From Methylobacterium sp. J-077 (GTDB lineage: Bacteria > Pseudomonadota > Alphaproteobacteria > Rhizobiales > Beijerinckiaceae): 64,000 nt of DNA. Position 1 is the first letter of the stretch, and each line of letters begins with the position of its first letter. The stretch covers positions 1-64,000 of the forward strand of contig NZ_JAKSYJ010000152.1 in assembly GCF_022829365.1 (NCBI RefSeq). The letters are read 5' to 3'. A model generated the notes under the pieces. That model was not told the origin of the DNA and made no database searches. It saw nothing but the letters and a program-made list of their open reading frames with translations. The position numbers were made by a program, and so were the translations under genes. This document shows positions 50,348 to 59,628 of the stretch, piece by piece.

Positions 50348-50743
50348 GTTACTCTCTGACACGGGCCGGCTAACGGCCGGCGCTTGAGGCGTGGCGCACA
50401 GTAAGGCCTTGCGGTCATATTGCAAAACCCGGCGGCGAGATTGTCCGGGATACCGGTTCTGGCAGATCGTTGATCCGGTTGCCCGCGGCTCCGCCGCGCG
50501 GTTGCGCGCCGGCTCGGGAAGTTTGCGCCAAGCCTGGCCGGAACGGCGTTGCCGTCGCGCGGGCACCGACTTACCTAGCGGATGTGACCCGGAAGCCCCC
50601 GCCGGGGACGAGGCCGCCCAAGGCTGGCGCGGGCCGCTGTTTCTCGCGAAACACGGCAGGCTCCAGCCCATTGTTATCGCACGATGATTTCGGAAATCCG
50701 GCTTCCGGTGCTCCGCATCGTGCTCCAAGCGGAGACAGAGCCC
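50348..50743. other. Intergenic region upstream of the superoxide dismutase gene
   Basis: This 396-base spacer has no gene. It holds a TGTTTC-TCGC-GAAACA palindrome at 50638-50653, two bases away from the parS consensus, and a GGAGA ribosome site before the sodB ATG. Promoter elements for sodB must lie here but are not obvious. Confidence 0.4.
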
Positions 50744-51343
50744 ATGACCTTCACGCTGCCGGAACTGCCCTACGCCTACGACGCGCTCGGGCCGTACATG
50801 TCGAAGGAAACCCTCGAGTTCCACCACGACAAGCACCACAAGGCCTATGTCGATACCGGCAACAAGCTGCTCGAAGGCACGGATCTCCAGGGCAAGAGCG
50901 TCGAGGAGATCGTCAAGGCGGCCTACAACACGAATCAGCCGCTCTTCAACAATGCCGGCCAGCACTACAACCACATCCATTTCTGGCAGTGGATGAAGCC
51001 CAATGGCGGCGGCGCCGTCCCGGGTGCAATCGCCAAGAAGATCGACGAGGATCTGGGCGGGCTTGAGAAGTTCAAGGCGGACTTCATCCAGGCGGGCGTG
51101 AGCCAGTTCGGCTCCGGCTGGGCCTGGCTCGCCGTCAAGGACGGCAAGCTCGCGATCCTGAAGACCCCGAACGGCGAGAACCCGCTGGTCCACGGCGCCA
51201 AGCCGATCCTCGGCGTCGACGTGTGGGAGCACTCCTACTACATCGACTACCGCAACCGCCGGCCCGACTACCTCAAGGCGTTCATCGAGAACCTGGTGAA
51301 CTGGGAGCACGTCGAGAAGATGTACGGCGAGGCGACCGCCTGA
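50744..51343 (+). CDS. sodB: Superoxide dismutase (Fe/Mn type)
   Basis: The 199-residue enzyme converts superoxide to oxygen and peroxide in the cytoplasm. The metal ligands are His27, His77, Asp159 and His163, in FHHDKHHKAY, QHYNHIHFW and DVWEHSYY. The residues around the site (GSGWAWL) and length suggest the Fe form, though Fe and Mn types are hard to tell apart. The ATG at 50744 starts the typical FTLPELPY sequence; an earlier in-frame start is unlikely. Confidence 0.95.
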   Translation: MTFTLPELPYAYDALGPYMSKETLEFHHDKHHKAYVDTGNKLLEGTDLQGKSVEEIVKAAYNTNQPLFNNAGQHYNHIHFWQWMKPNGGGAVPGAIAKKIDEDLGGLEKFKADFIQAGVSQFGSGWAWLAVKDGKLAILKTPNGENPLVHGAKPILGVDVWEHSYYIDYRNRRPDYLKAFIENLVNWEHVEKMYGEATA

Positions 51344-51715
51344 TCCGGTATCCATGAGCCGGCGCCGCGGACCGATCGTGTCCGCGGCGCCCTTGAGATG
51401 CCGGTGAAAAGCGGCTCTTGATGCGGCCCCCGGGCTGACCCGGGCTGTACCGGGATAACAGGTCATTTCCAGCCTAGTCCGTAGGATCGCATCGCGCCGC
51501 AGGACGCCCTCGACAATCCGCGCGCCCTCTCCCTCCCGCCTCTGCGGGGGAGGGTGGGCCGGCCGTCAGGCCGGGTCGGGAGAGGGGAGCCCGGGTTCAG
51601 GAAAGGGCGCGACTGGCATGACGGGCGAAGCCCTGTCCTGCGCCGTCGCTCCACCCTCCCGACCTCCTTCGGGGGCCATCCTCCCCCGCAGAGGGGGGAG
51701 GGAGGTTTACCTGCG
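51344..51715. other. Repeat-containing spacer before murJ
   Basis: No gene is seen in these 372 bases. The spacer contains a long inverted repeat: CTCCCTCCCGCCTCTGCGGG and five more bases (51529-51553) against its near-complement at 51680-51704, with one mismatch in 25. Related CT-rich units occur at 25048 and 25246. Confidence 0.55.
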
Positions 51716-53245
51716 ATGATCCGCTCCATCCTCTCGGTGGGCGGCTGGACCCTGGTCTCGCGGGTCACCGGCTTCGCCCGGGACGTGGTGATGGCCGCCG
51801 TGATGGGCGCGGGGCCCATGGCCGATGCCTTCGTGGTCGCGTTCCGGCTGCCGAACCATTTCCGCGCGATCTTCGGCGAGGGGGCGTTCAACACCGCCTT
51901 CGTGCCGGCCTATGCCGGGCTCGCCGAGGCGGGGGCCTCCGGGGCGGCGCATCATTTCGCCGACCGCGTCTTCACCCTGATGCTGATCGTGCAGCTGGTG
52001 CTGCTCAACCTCGCCCTGCCGGCGATGCCCTGGGTGGTCCATGCCCTGGCGCCCGGCTTCGCCGAGGATGGCGAGCGCTTCCAGCTCGCGGTGGCGCTGA
52101 CCCGCATCACCTTCCCGTACCTGCTGTTCATGACCCTGGTGACGCTGCTGTCGGGGATCCTCAACGCCCACCGGCACTTCGCCGTGGCGGCAGGCGCCCC
52201 GGTGCTGCTCAACCTCGCCATGCTGGCGGCCCTGTCGCTGAGCTTCCTGTTCCCCAACGCCGCCTACGCGGCCGCCTGGGGTGTGGCGGTCTCCGGCGTG
52301 CTGCAATTCGGCCTGCTGTGGTGGGGCTGCCGCCGCGCCCGGGTGATGCCGGACCTCGCGGTGCCGCGCGCCGACCCGGCGCTGAAGCGGTTCTTCGCGG
52401 TGCTCGGGCCGGCGGTGATCGGCTCGGCCGGGTTCCAGATCGCGGCGTTCGCCGACACGATCATCGCCAGCTGGCTGCCCACCGGCGCGGTCTCGGCCCT
52501 GTACTATGCCGACCGGCTCTACCAGCTGCCGTTCGGGGTGATCGCCATCGCGGCCGGCACCGTGCTTCTGCCGGAGATGAGCCGGCGGATCGCGTCCGGC
52601 GACGTCGCCGGCGCGCATGCGGCGCAGAACCGGGCGGCGGGCTTCTCCCTGGCGCTGTCGGCGCCGTTCACGGTGGCGTTCCTGACCATCCCGGGCCTGA
52701 TCATGGCGGCCCTGTTCCAGCGCGGCGCCTTCAGCGCCGAGGATGCGTCCCGGGCCGCCTCGGTGCTCGCCGCCTACGGCTTTGCGCTGCCCGCCGTTGT
52801 GCTGGTGCGCAGCGCGGTGGCCAGCTTCTACGCCCGCCAGGACACCAAGACCCCGCTCTGGGCCTCACTCACTGCGATCGCGGTCAATGTCGCGCTGAAG
52901 CTCTGGCTCACCGGACCCTACGGCGTCACCGGACTGGCCCTGGCCACCGCGGTCAGCCAGTGGGTGAACCTGCTGATCCTCGTCGTCCTGGCCAAGCGCC
53001 GCGATTGGACCGCGCCGGGCCGGACCCTCGGCCTCACGGTGGCGGGGGTCGGGATCGCCTGCCTGGCGCTGGCGGGCGTCGCCGTCTACGGCCAGGGGCT
53101 CGCCGAGGCGCTGGTGCCGGCGGCCCTGCCGCACGGGCGCGAGATCGCCGTCCTGGCCCTACTGGGGCTGGCCGGAGCCATGGTCTATGGCGGCCTGCTG
53201 GCCGGCCTCCTGCACCTGTTCGGCCTGCGCCTGCGCCGGGCCTGA
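51716..53245 (+). CDS. murJ: Lipid II flippase MurJ
   Basis: The 509-residue membrane protein has about 14 helices and belongs to the MviN/MurJ family, which flips lipid II across the inner membrane for peptidoglycan assembly. Landmarks are GFARDVVMAAVMGAGPMADAFVVAFRLPN, FRAIFGEGAFNTAFVPAYA and SALYYADRLYQLPFGVIAIAAGTVLLPEMSR. The essential Arg and Asp residues of the central cavity appear kept. The ATG at 51716 gives the usual MIRSILSVGGWTL start. Confidence 0.95.
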   Translation: MIRSILSVGGWTLVSRVTGFARDVVMAAVMGAGPMADAFVVAFRLPNHFRAIFGEGAFNTAFVPAYAGLAEAGASGAAHHFADRVFTLMLIVQLVLLNLALPAMPWVVHALAPGFAEDGERFQLAVALTRITFPYLLFMTLVTLLSGILNAHRHFAVAAGAPVLLNLAMLAALSLSFLFPNAAYAAAWGVAVSGVLQFGLLWWGCRRARVMPDLAVPRADPALKRFFAVLGPAVIGSAGFQIAAFADTIIASWLPTGAVSALYYADRLYQLPFGVIAIAAGTVLLPEMSRRIASGDVAGAHAAQNRAAGFSLALSAPFTVAFLTIPGLIMAALFQRGAFSAEDASRAASVLAAYGFALPAVVLVRSAVASFYARQDTKTPLWASLTAIAVNVALKLWLTGPYGVTGLALATAVSQWVNLLILVVLAKRRDWTAPGRTLGLTVAGVGIACLALAGVAVYGQGLAEALVPAALPHGREIAVLALLGLAGAMVYGGLLAGLLHLFGLRLRRA

Positions 53246-53311
53246 CACCCATCCCCCCGATCGAGCCGGGCTCGCCGCCACGCCTTCGAGTCCCAGATCG
53301 CTCCGGGAGCA

Positions 53312-53347
53312 TTGTTCCGAAAGGCGGTTGCCGGCTTTCGGACAACG
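53312..53347 (+). repeat. Dispersed palindromic repeat, copy B
   Basis: The 36-base element reads TTCCGAAAG, a GCGGTTGCCGG centre, then CTTTCGGACAACG. It matches the minus-strand element at 20411-20445 and lies just before the start of the dehalogenase gene. Confidence 0.5.
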
Positions 53348-53377
53348 ACGATGCCCGAACGCCCAGTGAGGAACGCC

Positions 53378-54049
53378 ATGACCCAGGACCTACTCGCGGG
53401 CGTGAAGGCCGTCGTGTTCGACGCCTACGGCACGCTGTTCGACGTGAACGCCGCGGTCCAGCGCTACGCCGCGTTGGTCGGGCCGGATGCCGACCACCTC
53501 TCCGAGGTCTGGCGCAACAAGCAGCTCGAATACAGCTGGACGCTGTCGCTGATGGGCCGCTACGCCGCCTTCTGGGACCTCACCGTGCGCGCCCTCGACC
53601 ATGCCCTGGCGCTGCATCCGGGCGTGGATCCGGCCCTGCGCGAGAGACTGCTCGACGCCTATCGCGACCTCGACGCCTACCCGGAAGTGCCGGGCGTGCT
53701 GGCGGCGCTGCAGAAGCGCGGCCTCCGCACCGCGGTGCTCACCAACGGCAATGCCGCGATGGTCGACCGCGCCGTGGCCTCGGCCGGGCTCGCCGACCAT
53801 CTCGACGCGGTGCTGTCGATGGACGACGCGCAGGTGTTCAAGACCCATCCCGACGCCTACCGGATCGCCCTGACCCGGCTCGCGGTCGGGGAGGCGGACG
53901 TGCTGTTCTGCTCCTCCAACCGCTGGGACGTGGCGGGGGCCAACGCGTTCGGGTTCCGGACCGCCTGGGTGAACCGCCGGGGCCTGCCGGACGAATACGC
54001 GGATCTCGCGCCCACGGCGGTGATCGGGGCGCTCGACGGGCTGCTCTGA
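53378..54049 (+). CDS. Haloacid dehalogenase, type II
   Basis: The 223-residue HAD enzyme has the nucleophile Asp15 in VVFDAYGTLFD. Further landmarks are SWTLSLMGRYAAFWDLT, the LTNGN segment, and CSSNRWDVAGANAFGF, which is typical of type II 2-haloacid dehalogenases. The enzyme removes halogen from 2-haloacids by forming an ester with the Asp; homologues in general bacteria may act on other phosphate or halide substrates. The ATG at 53378 fits the family start; ATG 53351 is possible. A repeat lies directly upstream. Confidence 0.88.
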   Translation: MTQDLLAGVKAVVFDAYGTLFDVNAAVQRYAALVGPDADHLSEVWRNKQLEYSWTLSLMGRYAAFWDLTVRALDHALALHPGVDPALRERLLDAYRDLDAYPEVPGVLAALQKRGLRTAVLTNGNAAMVDRAVASAGLADHLDAVLSMDDAQVFKTHPDAYRIALTRLAVGEADVLFCSSNRWDVAGANAFGFRTAWVNRRGLPDEYADLAPTAVIGALDGLL

Positions 54050-54175
54050 GACCCGCCCCGGGGTGGGACGCGGAGGCTTGGACTAAAGTCGAACTTGCAA
54101 CGTGCGCCCCGTGCGCTCGGTTCGCCCCTGACTCGGACGCCAGCATCATGAGCGTCGAGCGCGAGGGAACGTCTG

Positions 54176-54646
54176 ATGAAGCGCGTATTGTTGGCCGCCG
54201 CATGCTGCGTCGGCGTTGCGGGACCGGCCTGGGCTCTGGACGTCACCAAGTCGGTGGACGTGGCCGCATCGCCCGAGGTGGTGTGGAAGACCATCGGCGG
54301 GTTCTGCGGGATCGGCGACTGGCATCCCGTGATCGAGAAGTGTGCCCTGTCCAAGAAGGGCGGCAAGGATGTCCGCACCCTCAGCCTGAAGGGCGGCGGG
54401 ACCATCGTCGAGGAGCAGGAATCCCGCGACGACGCGAAGATGGCCTACACCTACACGATCCTGGAAGGCCCGCTGCCCGTCACGGATTACCATTCGACCC
54501 TCATGGTCGCGAAGGCCGGCGGCGGCTCCAAGGTGACCTGGACGGGCACGTTCAAGGCCAAGGGCGCCCCCGACGCCAAGGCGCAGGAAGCCATCGCGGG
54601 CGTGTACGACGCCGGTCTGAAGGGCATCGCCGCCAAGGCGAAGTAA
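54176..54646 (+). CDS. Exported SRPBCC-family protein
   Basis: The 156-residue protein has a signal peptide ending WALDV (about residue 21) and a START/Bet v1-like (SRPBCC, polyketide-cyclase type) fold. Landmarks are SPEVVWKTIGGFCGIGDWHPVIEKC and YTYTILEGPLPVTDYHSTL. Such folds bind hydrophobic ligands. Two cysteines near residues 44 and 56 may form a disulphide in the periplasm. The function is unknown. Confidence 0.75.
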   Translation: MKRVLLAAACCVGVAGPAWALDVTKSVDVAASPEVVWKTIGGFCGIGDWHPVIEKCALSKKGGKDVRTLSLKGGGTIVEEQESRDDAKMAYTYTILEGPLPVTDYHSTLMVAKAGGGSKVTWTGTFKAKGAPDAKAQEAIAGVYDAGLKGIAAKAK

Positions 54647-54660
54647 GCCTCCGGCCCGGA

Positions 54661-54701
54661 GCAGGGGCGGCCGGTTCTGCCCCTGCGCCGGTTCTTCCGG
54701 C
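54661..54701 (+). terminator. Hairpins after the SRPBCC gene
   Basis: GCAGGGGC and GCCCCTGC form an 8-base stem, followed by a second stem GCCGG/CCGGC with a TTCTT loop. No T-run is present, so it is only a probable terminator. Confidence 0.4.
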
Positions 54702-54803
54702 GTGTCGACGCCGCATCCGGCACGCGATCGCATTGCGCGGCTTCGCAGATTTTTAATCCTCCCGGTGTTGGATCATCCTCAACACGAACGGGAGATGTTG
54801 CGC

Positions 54804-55151
54804 GTGTCCACGAACGGTTCCTTCACCCTGATCCGCGCCGGGGCCGCCGCCCTCGCCGCGACCCTGCTGCTCGGGGCCGTCGCCCCGGCCGTCGCCCGCG
54901 ACCAGACCGGCGCGATCGTCGGCGGCCTGGCGGCCGGCGTGGTCGGCGGCGTGGTCGGGAGCGCCCTGATCAACGGCGCCAACCAGCCGCCGCCCCCGCC
55001 GCCGGAGTATCGCCCGCGCCGCGTCGTGGTCGAGGAGCCCGAGACCGTGGTGGTGCGCGAGCGCCGCGGCCCGATCTGCCACTACGAGCGCCGCAAGGAA
55101 TGGCTCGGCGGCGGCGAGTTCACCTACCGCCGCGTCGAAGTCTGCGAGTAA
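54804..55151 (+). CDS. Exported glycine-zipper protein
   Basis: The 115-residue product has a signal peptide (AAALAATLLLGAVAPAVA) followed by GAIVGGLAAGVVGGVVGSALI, a glycine-zipper segment that could enter the membrane. Next come a polyproline run and a basic, arginine-rich C-terminus with CHYERRKEWLGGGEFTYRRVEVCE. The GTG at 54804 has GGGAG nine bases before it and is preferred to the ATG at 54795, which lies right on that site. The role is unknown. Confidence 0.6.
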   Translation: MSTNGSFTLIRAGAAALAATLLLGAVAPAVARDQTGAIVGGLAAGVVGGVVGSALINGANQPPPPPPEYRPRRVVVEEPETVVVRERRGPICHYERRKEWLGGGEFTYRRVEVCE

Positions 55152-55172
55152 TCTTTCAAGGTCGTTTTGCCT

Positions 55173-55204
55173 GCGCCGCGTCCCCCCGGGGGCGCGGCGC
55201 TTCC
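55173..55204. terminator. Hairpin between convergent genes
   Basis: GCGCCGCG and CGCGGCGC with an inner CCCC/GGGG extension form a stable stem at 55173-55200. It lies between the glycine-zipper gene and the carbamoyltransferase gene and could end both. T-runs are weak. Confidence 0.5.
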
Positions 55205-56961
55205 TATTTCACCACCAGCCAATCCTCGACCACGAGGGCGTCGAGGCCGGTGGTGTAGAACATCAGGATCGCGTCCTCCGCGCTGTGGAGGATCGGCTTG
55301 CCCATCACGTTGAAGCTGGTGTTGAGCAGGATCGGCACCCCGGTGACGTCCGCGAAGGCGGCGATCAGGGCCGCGAAGGCCGGGTTGCGCGCGGCCGTGA
55401 CGCTCTGGAGCCGGCCGGTGCCGTCCTGGTGGACCACCGCCGGCACCCGGGCGCGCACTTCCGCACGCCAGATCAGCGTGCGCTCCATGTAGGGGCTGTC
55501 GGCGTATGCCTCGAACCAGTCCGGGCCGGCCTCGGCCAGGATCGCGGGCGCGAACGGCCGGAACGCCTCGCGGTACTTCACCTTGGCGTTCAGCGCGTCC
55601 TTGGCGCCCTCCGGCCGCGGATCGGCCAGGATCGAGCGGTTGCCGAGCGCCCGGGGGCCGAACTCGGCCCGGCCCTGCACCCAGCCGACCAGGCCGCCGG
55701 CAGCCAGGATTTTCGCCGCAGCCCGGGTCGCCTCCGCGTGGCCGACGCGCCGGGCCCGCGGCTCCTGCTCGGCCAAGCGCTCCATCGCGGTGGTCGAGAC
55801 CCGGGAGCCGAGATAGGGCGACAGCGGGCGCTGGGCGGCGGGCGGGCCGGCCCAGTCCGGATGGTCCTCCGCGAAGGCGAGCCAGGCGGCGCCGACCGCA
55901 TTGCCGTCGTCGGCCGGGGCCGAGGGCACGTGCAGCCGGGTGAACCCGGAGCGACCGAGCACCCGGCCGTTATACGAGGAGTTGAGCCCGCAGCCGCCGG
56001 TGATCACCAGGTTGTCGGAGGGGCCAAGGGCCGCCGCTTCCGCCACCAGCACGTCCATCAGATCACAAAAAAGATCCTGGCCGCAGCGGGCGAGGTCGGC
56101 CCAGCCGGTCTCCTCGGCATCCGCGGGGCGGCGCGCGCGGATTTCCGCGGCGACGGCCTGGATCGTCGCGGCCTCGGCGAAGCGCAGGCGCCCGCCCTCG
56201 ACCGTGCAGAGCCGGGCCAGCAGCGCGGCGAGGTCCGGATCGGGGTGTCCGTAGGGGGCGAGCCCCATGATCTTCCATTCCTCGCCCTTCACCTGGTCGA
56301 AGCCGGCGAGATCGGTGATCAGCCCGTACAGGAAGCCGAGCGACCCGCGGCCGCGATGACGGCGCAGCTCCGTGATCCGGCCGCCGTCCAGCCGGTAGAG
56401 CGCCGCCGCGCCGGTCTCGCCCATGCCGTCGACCACCAGGGCCGTGGCCGCGTCGAACGGGCTGCCCCAGAGCCCGTAGGCGGCGTGGCAGCGATGGTGC
56501 GGGTAGCGCCGCTGCCCCGCGACGGTGGCGCGCGGCGCCGCGCCGGTGGCCCGGCCCTCCTGCATGAGCGCCAGCAGGGTGCCGTGGCCGGCCCGCGCCT
56601 GGGCGGCGTGCAGATCGGCGATGAACACCCGCTCGGCCTGCTCGGGCACGAACGAGCGGTTGAGCGCGGTGGGGTGGGCGGCCAGCGCCATCAGGTCGAA
56701 AGCGCCGACCCCCGCCTGCCCGCGCAGGAACTCGGTGAATTGCGGCCCCCAGGACGAGGCGACGACGATCTCGGAGCCGGGCGGCACGTAGGCCTGCAGC
56801 AGCGCGGCCATCCGGGCCGGATTGTCCGGCTCGCAATTCGGGGCGCGCTTGACCTGAAGGAACCGCTCCGCGGCCTCGGCGAACAGCACGGTGCCGTCCG
56901 GCCCGACGAGGGCGAGCGCCGGATCGTGGAAGGTGGTGGCGAGGCCGAGATAGAAGCGCAT
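55204..56961 (-). CDS. Carbamoyltransferase (NodU/TobZ family)
   Basis: The 585-residue enzyme has the Kae1-like N-terminal domain of O-carbamoyltransferases. The metal ligands are in PHHRCHAAYG (near residue 155), the catalytic segment is ITGGCGLNSSYN, and the C-terminal YrdC-like part has EFGPRALGNRSILADPR and LLNTSFN. The family carbamoylates sugar or antibiotic hydroxyl groups using carbamoyl phosphate. No Nod-factor or antibiotic genes are visible here, so the acceptor is unknown. The gene stands alone next to nhaA, with 51 bases between. Confidence 0.88.
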   Translation of the reverse strand: MRFYLGLATTFHDPALALVGPDGTVLFAEAAERFLQVKRAPNCEPDNPARMAALLQAYVPPGSEIVVASSWGPQFTEFLRGQAGVGAFDLMALAAHPTALNRSFVPEQAERVFIADLHAAQARAGHGTLLALMQEGRATGAAPRATVAGQRRYPHHRCHAAYGLWGSPFDAATALVVDGMGETGAAALYRLDGGRITELRRHRGRGSLGFLYGLITDLAGFDQVKGEEWKIMGLAPYGHPDPDLAALLARLCTVEGGRLRFAEAATIQAVAAEIRARRPADAEETGWADLARCGQDLFCDLMDVLVAEAAALGPSDNLVITGGCGLNSSYNGRVLGRSGFTRLHVPSAPADDGNAVGAAWLAFAEDHPDWAGPPAAQRPLSPYLGSRVSTTAMERLAEQEPRARRVGHAEATRAAAKILAAGGLVGWVQGRAEFGPRALGNRSILADPRPEGAKDALNAKVKYREAFRPFAPAILAEAGPDWFEAYADSPYMERTLIWRAEVRARVPAVVHQDGTGRLQSVTAARNPAFAALIAAFADVTGVPILLNTSFNVMGKPILHSAEDAILMFYTTGLDALVVEDWLVVK

Positions 56962-57012
56962 GCCCCGGCGAGGTAGCGCATTTTTGCGCGCAGCGAAGCC
57001 CGGGCGCGGCGG

Positions 57013-58218
57013 CTACCGGCTTGCCGCGGGGCGCCGCACCAGCAGGAGAATCGCCGCCCCGGCGAGCCCCGAGAGGGCCGAGCCCGCGAGCACCCCGAGC
57101 TTCACCGCGGTCTCGTGCTGCGGGTCCGCGAAGGCGAGGCCGCCGATGAACAGGCTCATGGTGAACCCGATCCCGCACAGGACCGCGACCCCGTAGACCT
57201 GCCCCCAGCCGGCCCCGGCCGGGCGCTGCGCCCATCCGAGCGCGACCGCGAGCCGCAGGCTGGCGAACACCCCGGCCTGCTTGCCCAGGAACAAACCCGC
57301 GGCGATGCCGAGCGTCACCGGTTGGAGCAGGGCGTCGGGCGTCAGGCCGGTCAGGTCCACCCCGGCATTGGCGAAGCCGAAGACCGGCACCACGCCATAG
57401 GTGATCCAGGGCGCCAGCCCGTGCTCCAGCCGATGCAGCGGTGAATCCGCCGCCTCCGGCCGACCGGGGCTGACCCGGATCGGGATCGTGAAGGCCAGCA
57501 GCACGCCGGCCACCGTGGCGTGGATCCCGGAGCGCAGCACCAGCACCCACAGCACCAGGCCGAGCAGCCCATAGGCCGACAGCCAGGTCACGCCCGCCCG
57601 GTTGAGGCCGTAGAGGGCCGCCAGGACCAGCGCGGCCAGCCCCAGCATCCCGGCATCGAGGCCGGAGCCGTAGAACAGCGCGATCACCACCACGGCGCCG
57701 AGATCGTCGACGATGGCCACGGCGCTCAGGAAGATCTTGAGAGAGACCGGCACCCGCTTGCCGAGCAGGGCCAGGACGCCGAGGGCGAAGGCGATGTCGG
57801 TGGCCGCCGGGATCGCCCAGCCGCGCAGGGTCCCGGCGCCGAGATTGGCCGCCGCGTAGACCAGGGCCGGCACCGCCATGCCGCCGAACGCCGCGATGCC
57901 GGGCAGCACCCGGTCCGGCCAGGTCCGCAGCCGCCCGTCCAGCGCCTCGCGCTTGATCTCCAGCCCGACCAGCAGAAAAAACCCGGCCATCAGGCCGTCG
58001 TTGATCCAGTGCTGCAGGCTCATCGGCCCGAGCATCGCATGGAGCCCGTGCGCGTAGGCCTCGGCGAAGGGCCCGTTGGCGACGATGAGTGCCAGCGCCG
58101 CCGCGGCCATCAGGATCAGCCCGCCCGCCGCCTCGCTCGTGAGCATCGCGCGGACAACCGAGAGCGGGCGCCGGCCCCGGGCCTGCGGGGCGCGGCCGGG
58201 AGTCGGAGGCGGCTTCAT
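57013..58218 (-). CDS. nhaA: Na+/H+ antiporter NhaA
   Basis: The 401-residue antiporter has about 12 helices. The start region [26 protein letters not shown] is typical. The key aspartates are kept: the pair in [16 protein letters not shown] and the Asp in [17 protein letters not shown]. NhaA swaps sodium for protons to keep pH and ion balance. The ATG at 58218 gives the usual length with a proline-rich tail before helix 1. Confidence 0.94.
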   Translation of the reverse strand: MKPPPTPGRAPQARGRRPLSVVRAMLTSEAAGGLILMAAAALALIVANGPFAEAYAHGLHAMLGPMSLQHWINDGLMAGFFLLVGLEIKREALDGRLRTWPDRVLPGIAAFGGMAVPALVYAAANLGAGTLRGWAIPAATDIAFALGVLALLGKRVPVSLKIFLSAVAIVDDLGAVVVIALFYGSGLDAGMLGLAALVLAALYGLNRAGVTWLSAYGLLGLVLWVLVLRSGIHATVAGVLLAFTIPIRVSPGRPEAADSPLHRLEHGLAPWITYGVVPVFGFANAGVDLTGLTPDALLQPVTLGIAAGLFLGKQAGVFASLRLAVALGWAQRPAGAGWGQVYGVAVLCGIGFTMSLFIGGLAFADPQHETAVKLGVLAGSALSGLAGAAILLLVRRPAASR

Positions 58219-58299
58219 GGCGGGCAGGCTTGGCGTGGTTTGGGGGCCGGGGCAAGCCGCACCTTGCATCGTGGGGCGGCCGTCCCGTATCGTCACGCC

Positions 58300-58572
58300 A
58301 TGTCGGACCGGCTGCTCTCGCTGGTGGTCGACAGCCGTTCGGCTGCGGATCGTGCCCCCACGGGGGCCGCGTTCCGGGAACTCGACCGCGTTCGGACCCT
58401 CGCCGAATTGATCGGCGAGGATGGCGAATGCGTGCCCGCGGGCAGCACCGGGACCATCGTCGCCGTCTGGGGCGCGGGCGCCGCCTTCGACGTCGAGTTC
58501 ACCCGGCCGGTCGAGGCGCTCGCCGCTATCGCGCCGGAGTCCCTGGTCCTCGTGGAGCGCGCCGGCGCTTGA
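58300..58572 (+). CDS. DUF4926-like protein
   Basis: The 90-residue protein contains [46 protein letters not shown], an SH3-like beta barrel as in DUF4926. Such proteins are small and often lie beside another small gene. Here the DUF6883-type gene follows after 36 bases in the same direction. The pair may work as partners, and toxin-antitoxin behaviour has been suggested for similar layouts, but nothing here proves that. Confidence 0.65.
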   Translation: MSDRLLSLVVDSRSAADRAPTGAAFRELDRVRTLAELIGEDGECVPAGSTGTIVAVWGAGAAFDVEFTRPVEALAAIAPESLVLVERAGA

Positions 58573-58608
58573 TCGGCTCGGTCGGCTACCCGGCGCAGTT
58601 CCGGGTCG

Positions 58609-58932
58609 ATGACGAAGGTGCAGCGCTACCTGCTCGATCCGGATCATGAGGATGGCGGCCCGAAATGCGCCTTCCTGCTCAGCGTCGGCTTCTCGATCGA
58701 CGATCCGGTATCGCTGATGACGGCGCTTGTCGGGCATCCGACGCCGGCCACGCTCACGAGGGCCTATCCGGTGCCCTACGGCCTGCGGTACCATTTCGAA
58801 GGGCCGATGGGGTGCCCCGACGGAACCACGGCGAACATCCGGACCGTCTGGCAGGTCGATGACCGGCCCGGACTGCATCCCGCTCGCTTCATCAGCCTTA
58901 AGCCCCTGCGGAAGGTCTTGCGCGATCCGTAG
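58609..58932 (+). CDS. DUF6883-like protein
   Basis: The 107-residue protein has [23 protein letters not shown] and [24 protein letters not shown], the pattern of DUF6883: a single domain rich in beta strands. It follows the DUF4926-type gene by 36 bases and is probably in the same transcript. It has no signal or membrane segment. The function is unknown; the pairing hints at a two-protein module. Confidence 0.65.
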   Translation: MTKVQRYLLDPDHEDGGPKCAFLLSVGFSIDDPVSLMTALVGHPTPATLTRAYPVPYGLRYHFEGPMGCPDGTTANIRTVWQVDDRPGLHPARFISLKPLRKVLRDP

Positions 58933-58944
58933 CGCGCTTTCTCT

Positions 58945-59586
58945 TCAGGATGTTCGCCCCAGAGCCGCGCGGATCAGCCCGAGCCCATCCGGGCTCGACC
59001 AGGCGGCCGGGCCCTTCATCACCCCGATCGTGCAGCCCTGCGGGTCGATCAGCAGCGTGGTCGGCAGACCCGGGGACTGGGTGTCGCGCTGGATCGCCGG
59101 CAGCACGCGCCCGCCCGGATCGGCGTAGAAGGCCAGCGCATGGATGCCGGCCTGCTTCAGCCAGTCCGGCGGCTTGTCGAGGTTGCGGGTGTCGACGTTG
59201 ATCGCAACGACCGCGAAATCCGGGCCGCCGAGTTCCGCCTGGAGGCGGTCGAGCGCCGGCATCTCGGCCTTGCAGGGGGCGCACCAAGTCGCCCACAGAT
59301 TGACCAGCAGCAGCCGGCCCTTGAGGTCGGAGAGCCCGGTCTCGACGCCGTCCGGCCCCTTGAACCGGATCTCGGGCGCGGGCCGCGCCTGCTTCGGGGC
59401 CTGCATGCCCGCGACCTCGCCCTTGGCGGCCGCGTCGACCCGGGCCAGCGCCGGCGCGGCGCCCGCGCAGGGCTGGAGCGCCCCGCCCGTGTTGCCGGGC
59501 AGGAGACCGCTCCCGTATAGGGCGGTCCCGAGGACGGCGAGCGCGGCGAGGCCCGCGCCGGCCATCAGAGTGGTGCGGCGGGGCAT
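58945..59586 (-). CDS. TlpA-family thiol-disulphide protein
   Basis: The 213-residue protein has an N-terminal membrane anchor ([18 protein letters not shown]) and a periplasmic thioredoxin-like domain with the active-site motif WCAPC (Cys102, Cys105). TlpA proteins keep cysteines of other proteins reduced, for example during cytochrome oxidase assembly. The domain has the family cis-proline (LPTTLLIDP). It is divergent from argH with 42 bases between the starts. Confidence 0.9.
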   Translation of the reverse strand: MPRRTTLMAGAGLAALAVLGTALYGSGLLPGNTGGALQPCAGAAPALARVDAAAKGEVAGMQAPKQARPAPEIRFKGPDGVETGLSDLKGRLLLVNLWATWCAPCKAEMPALDRLQAELGGPDFAVVAINVDTRNLDKPPDWLKQAGIHALAFYADPGGRVLPAIQRDTQSPGLPTTLLIDPQGCTIGVMKGPAAWSSPDGLGLIRAALGRTS

Positions 59587-59628
59587 CAGGCTTGCCTGCC
59601 GGGACGTTCAGGGCGCGGAAGGATCGAC

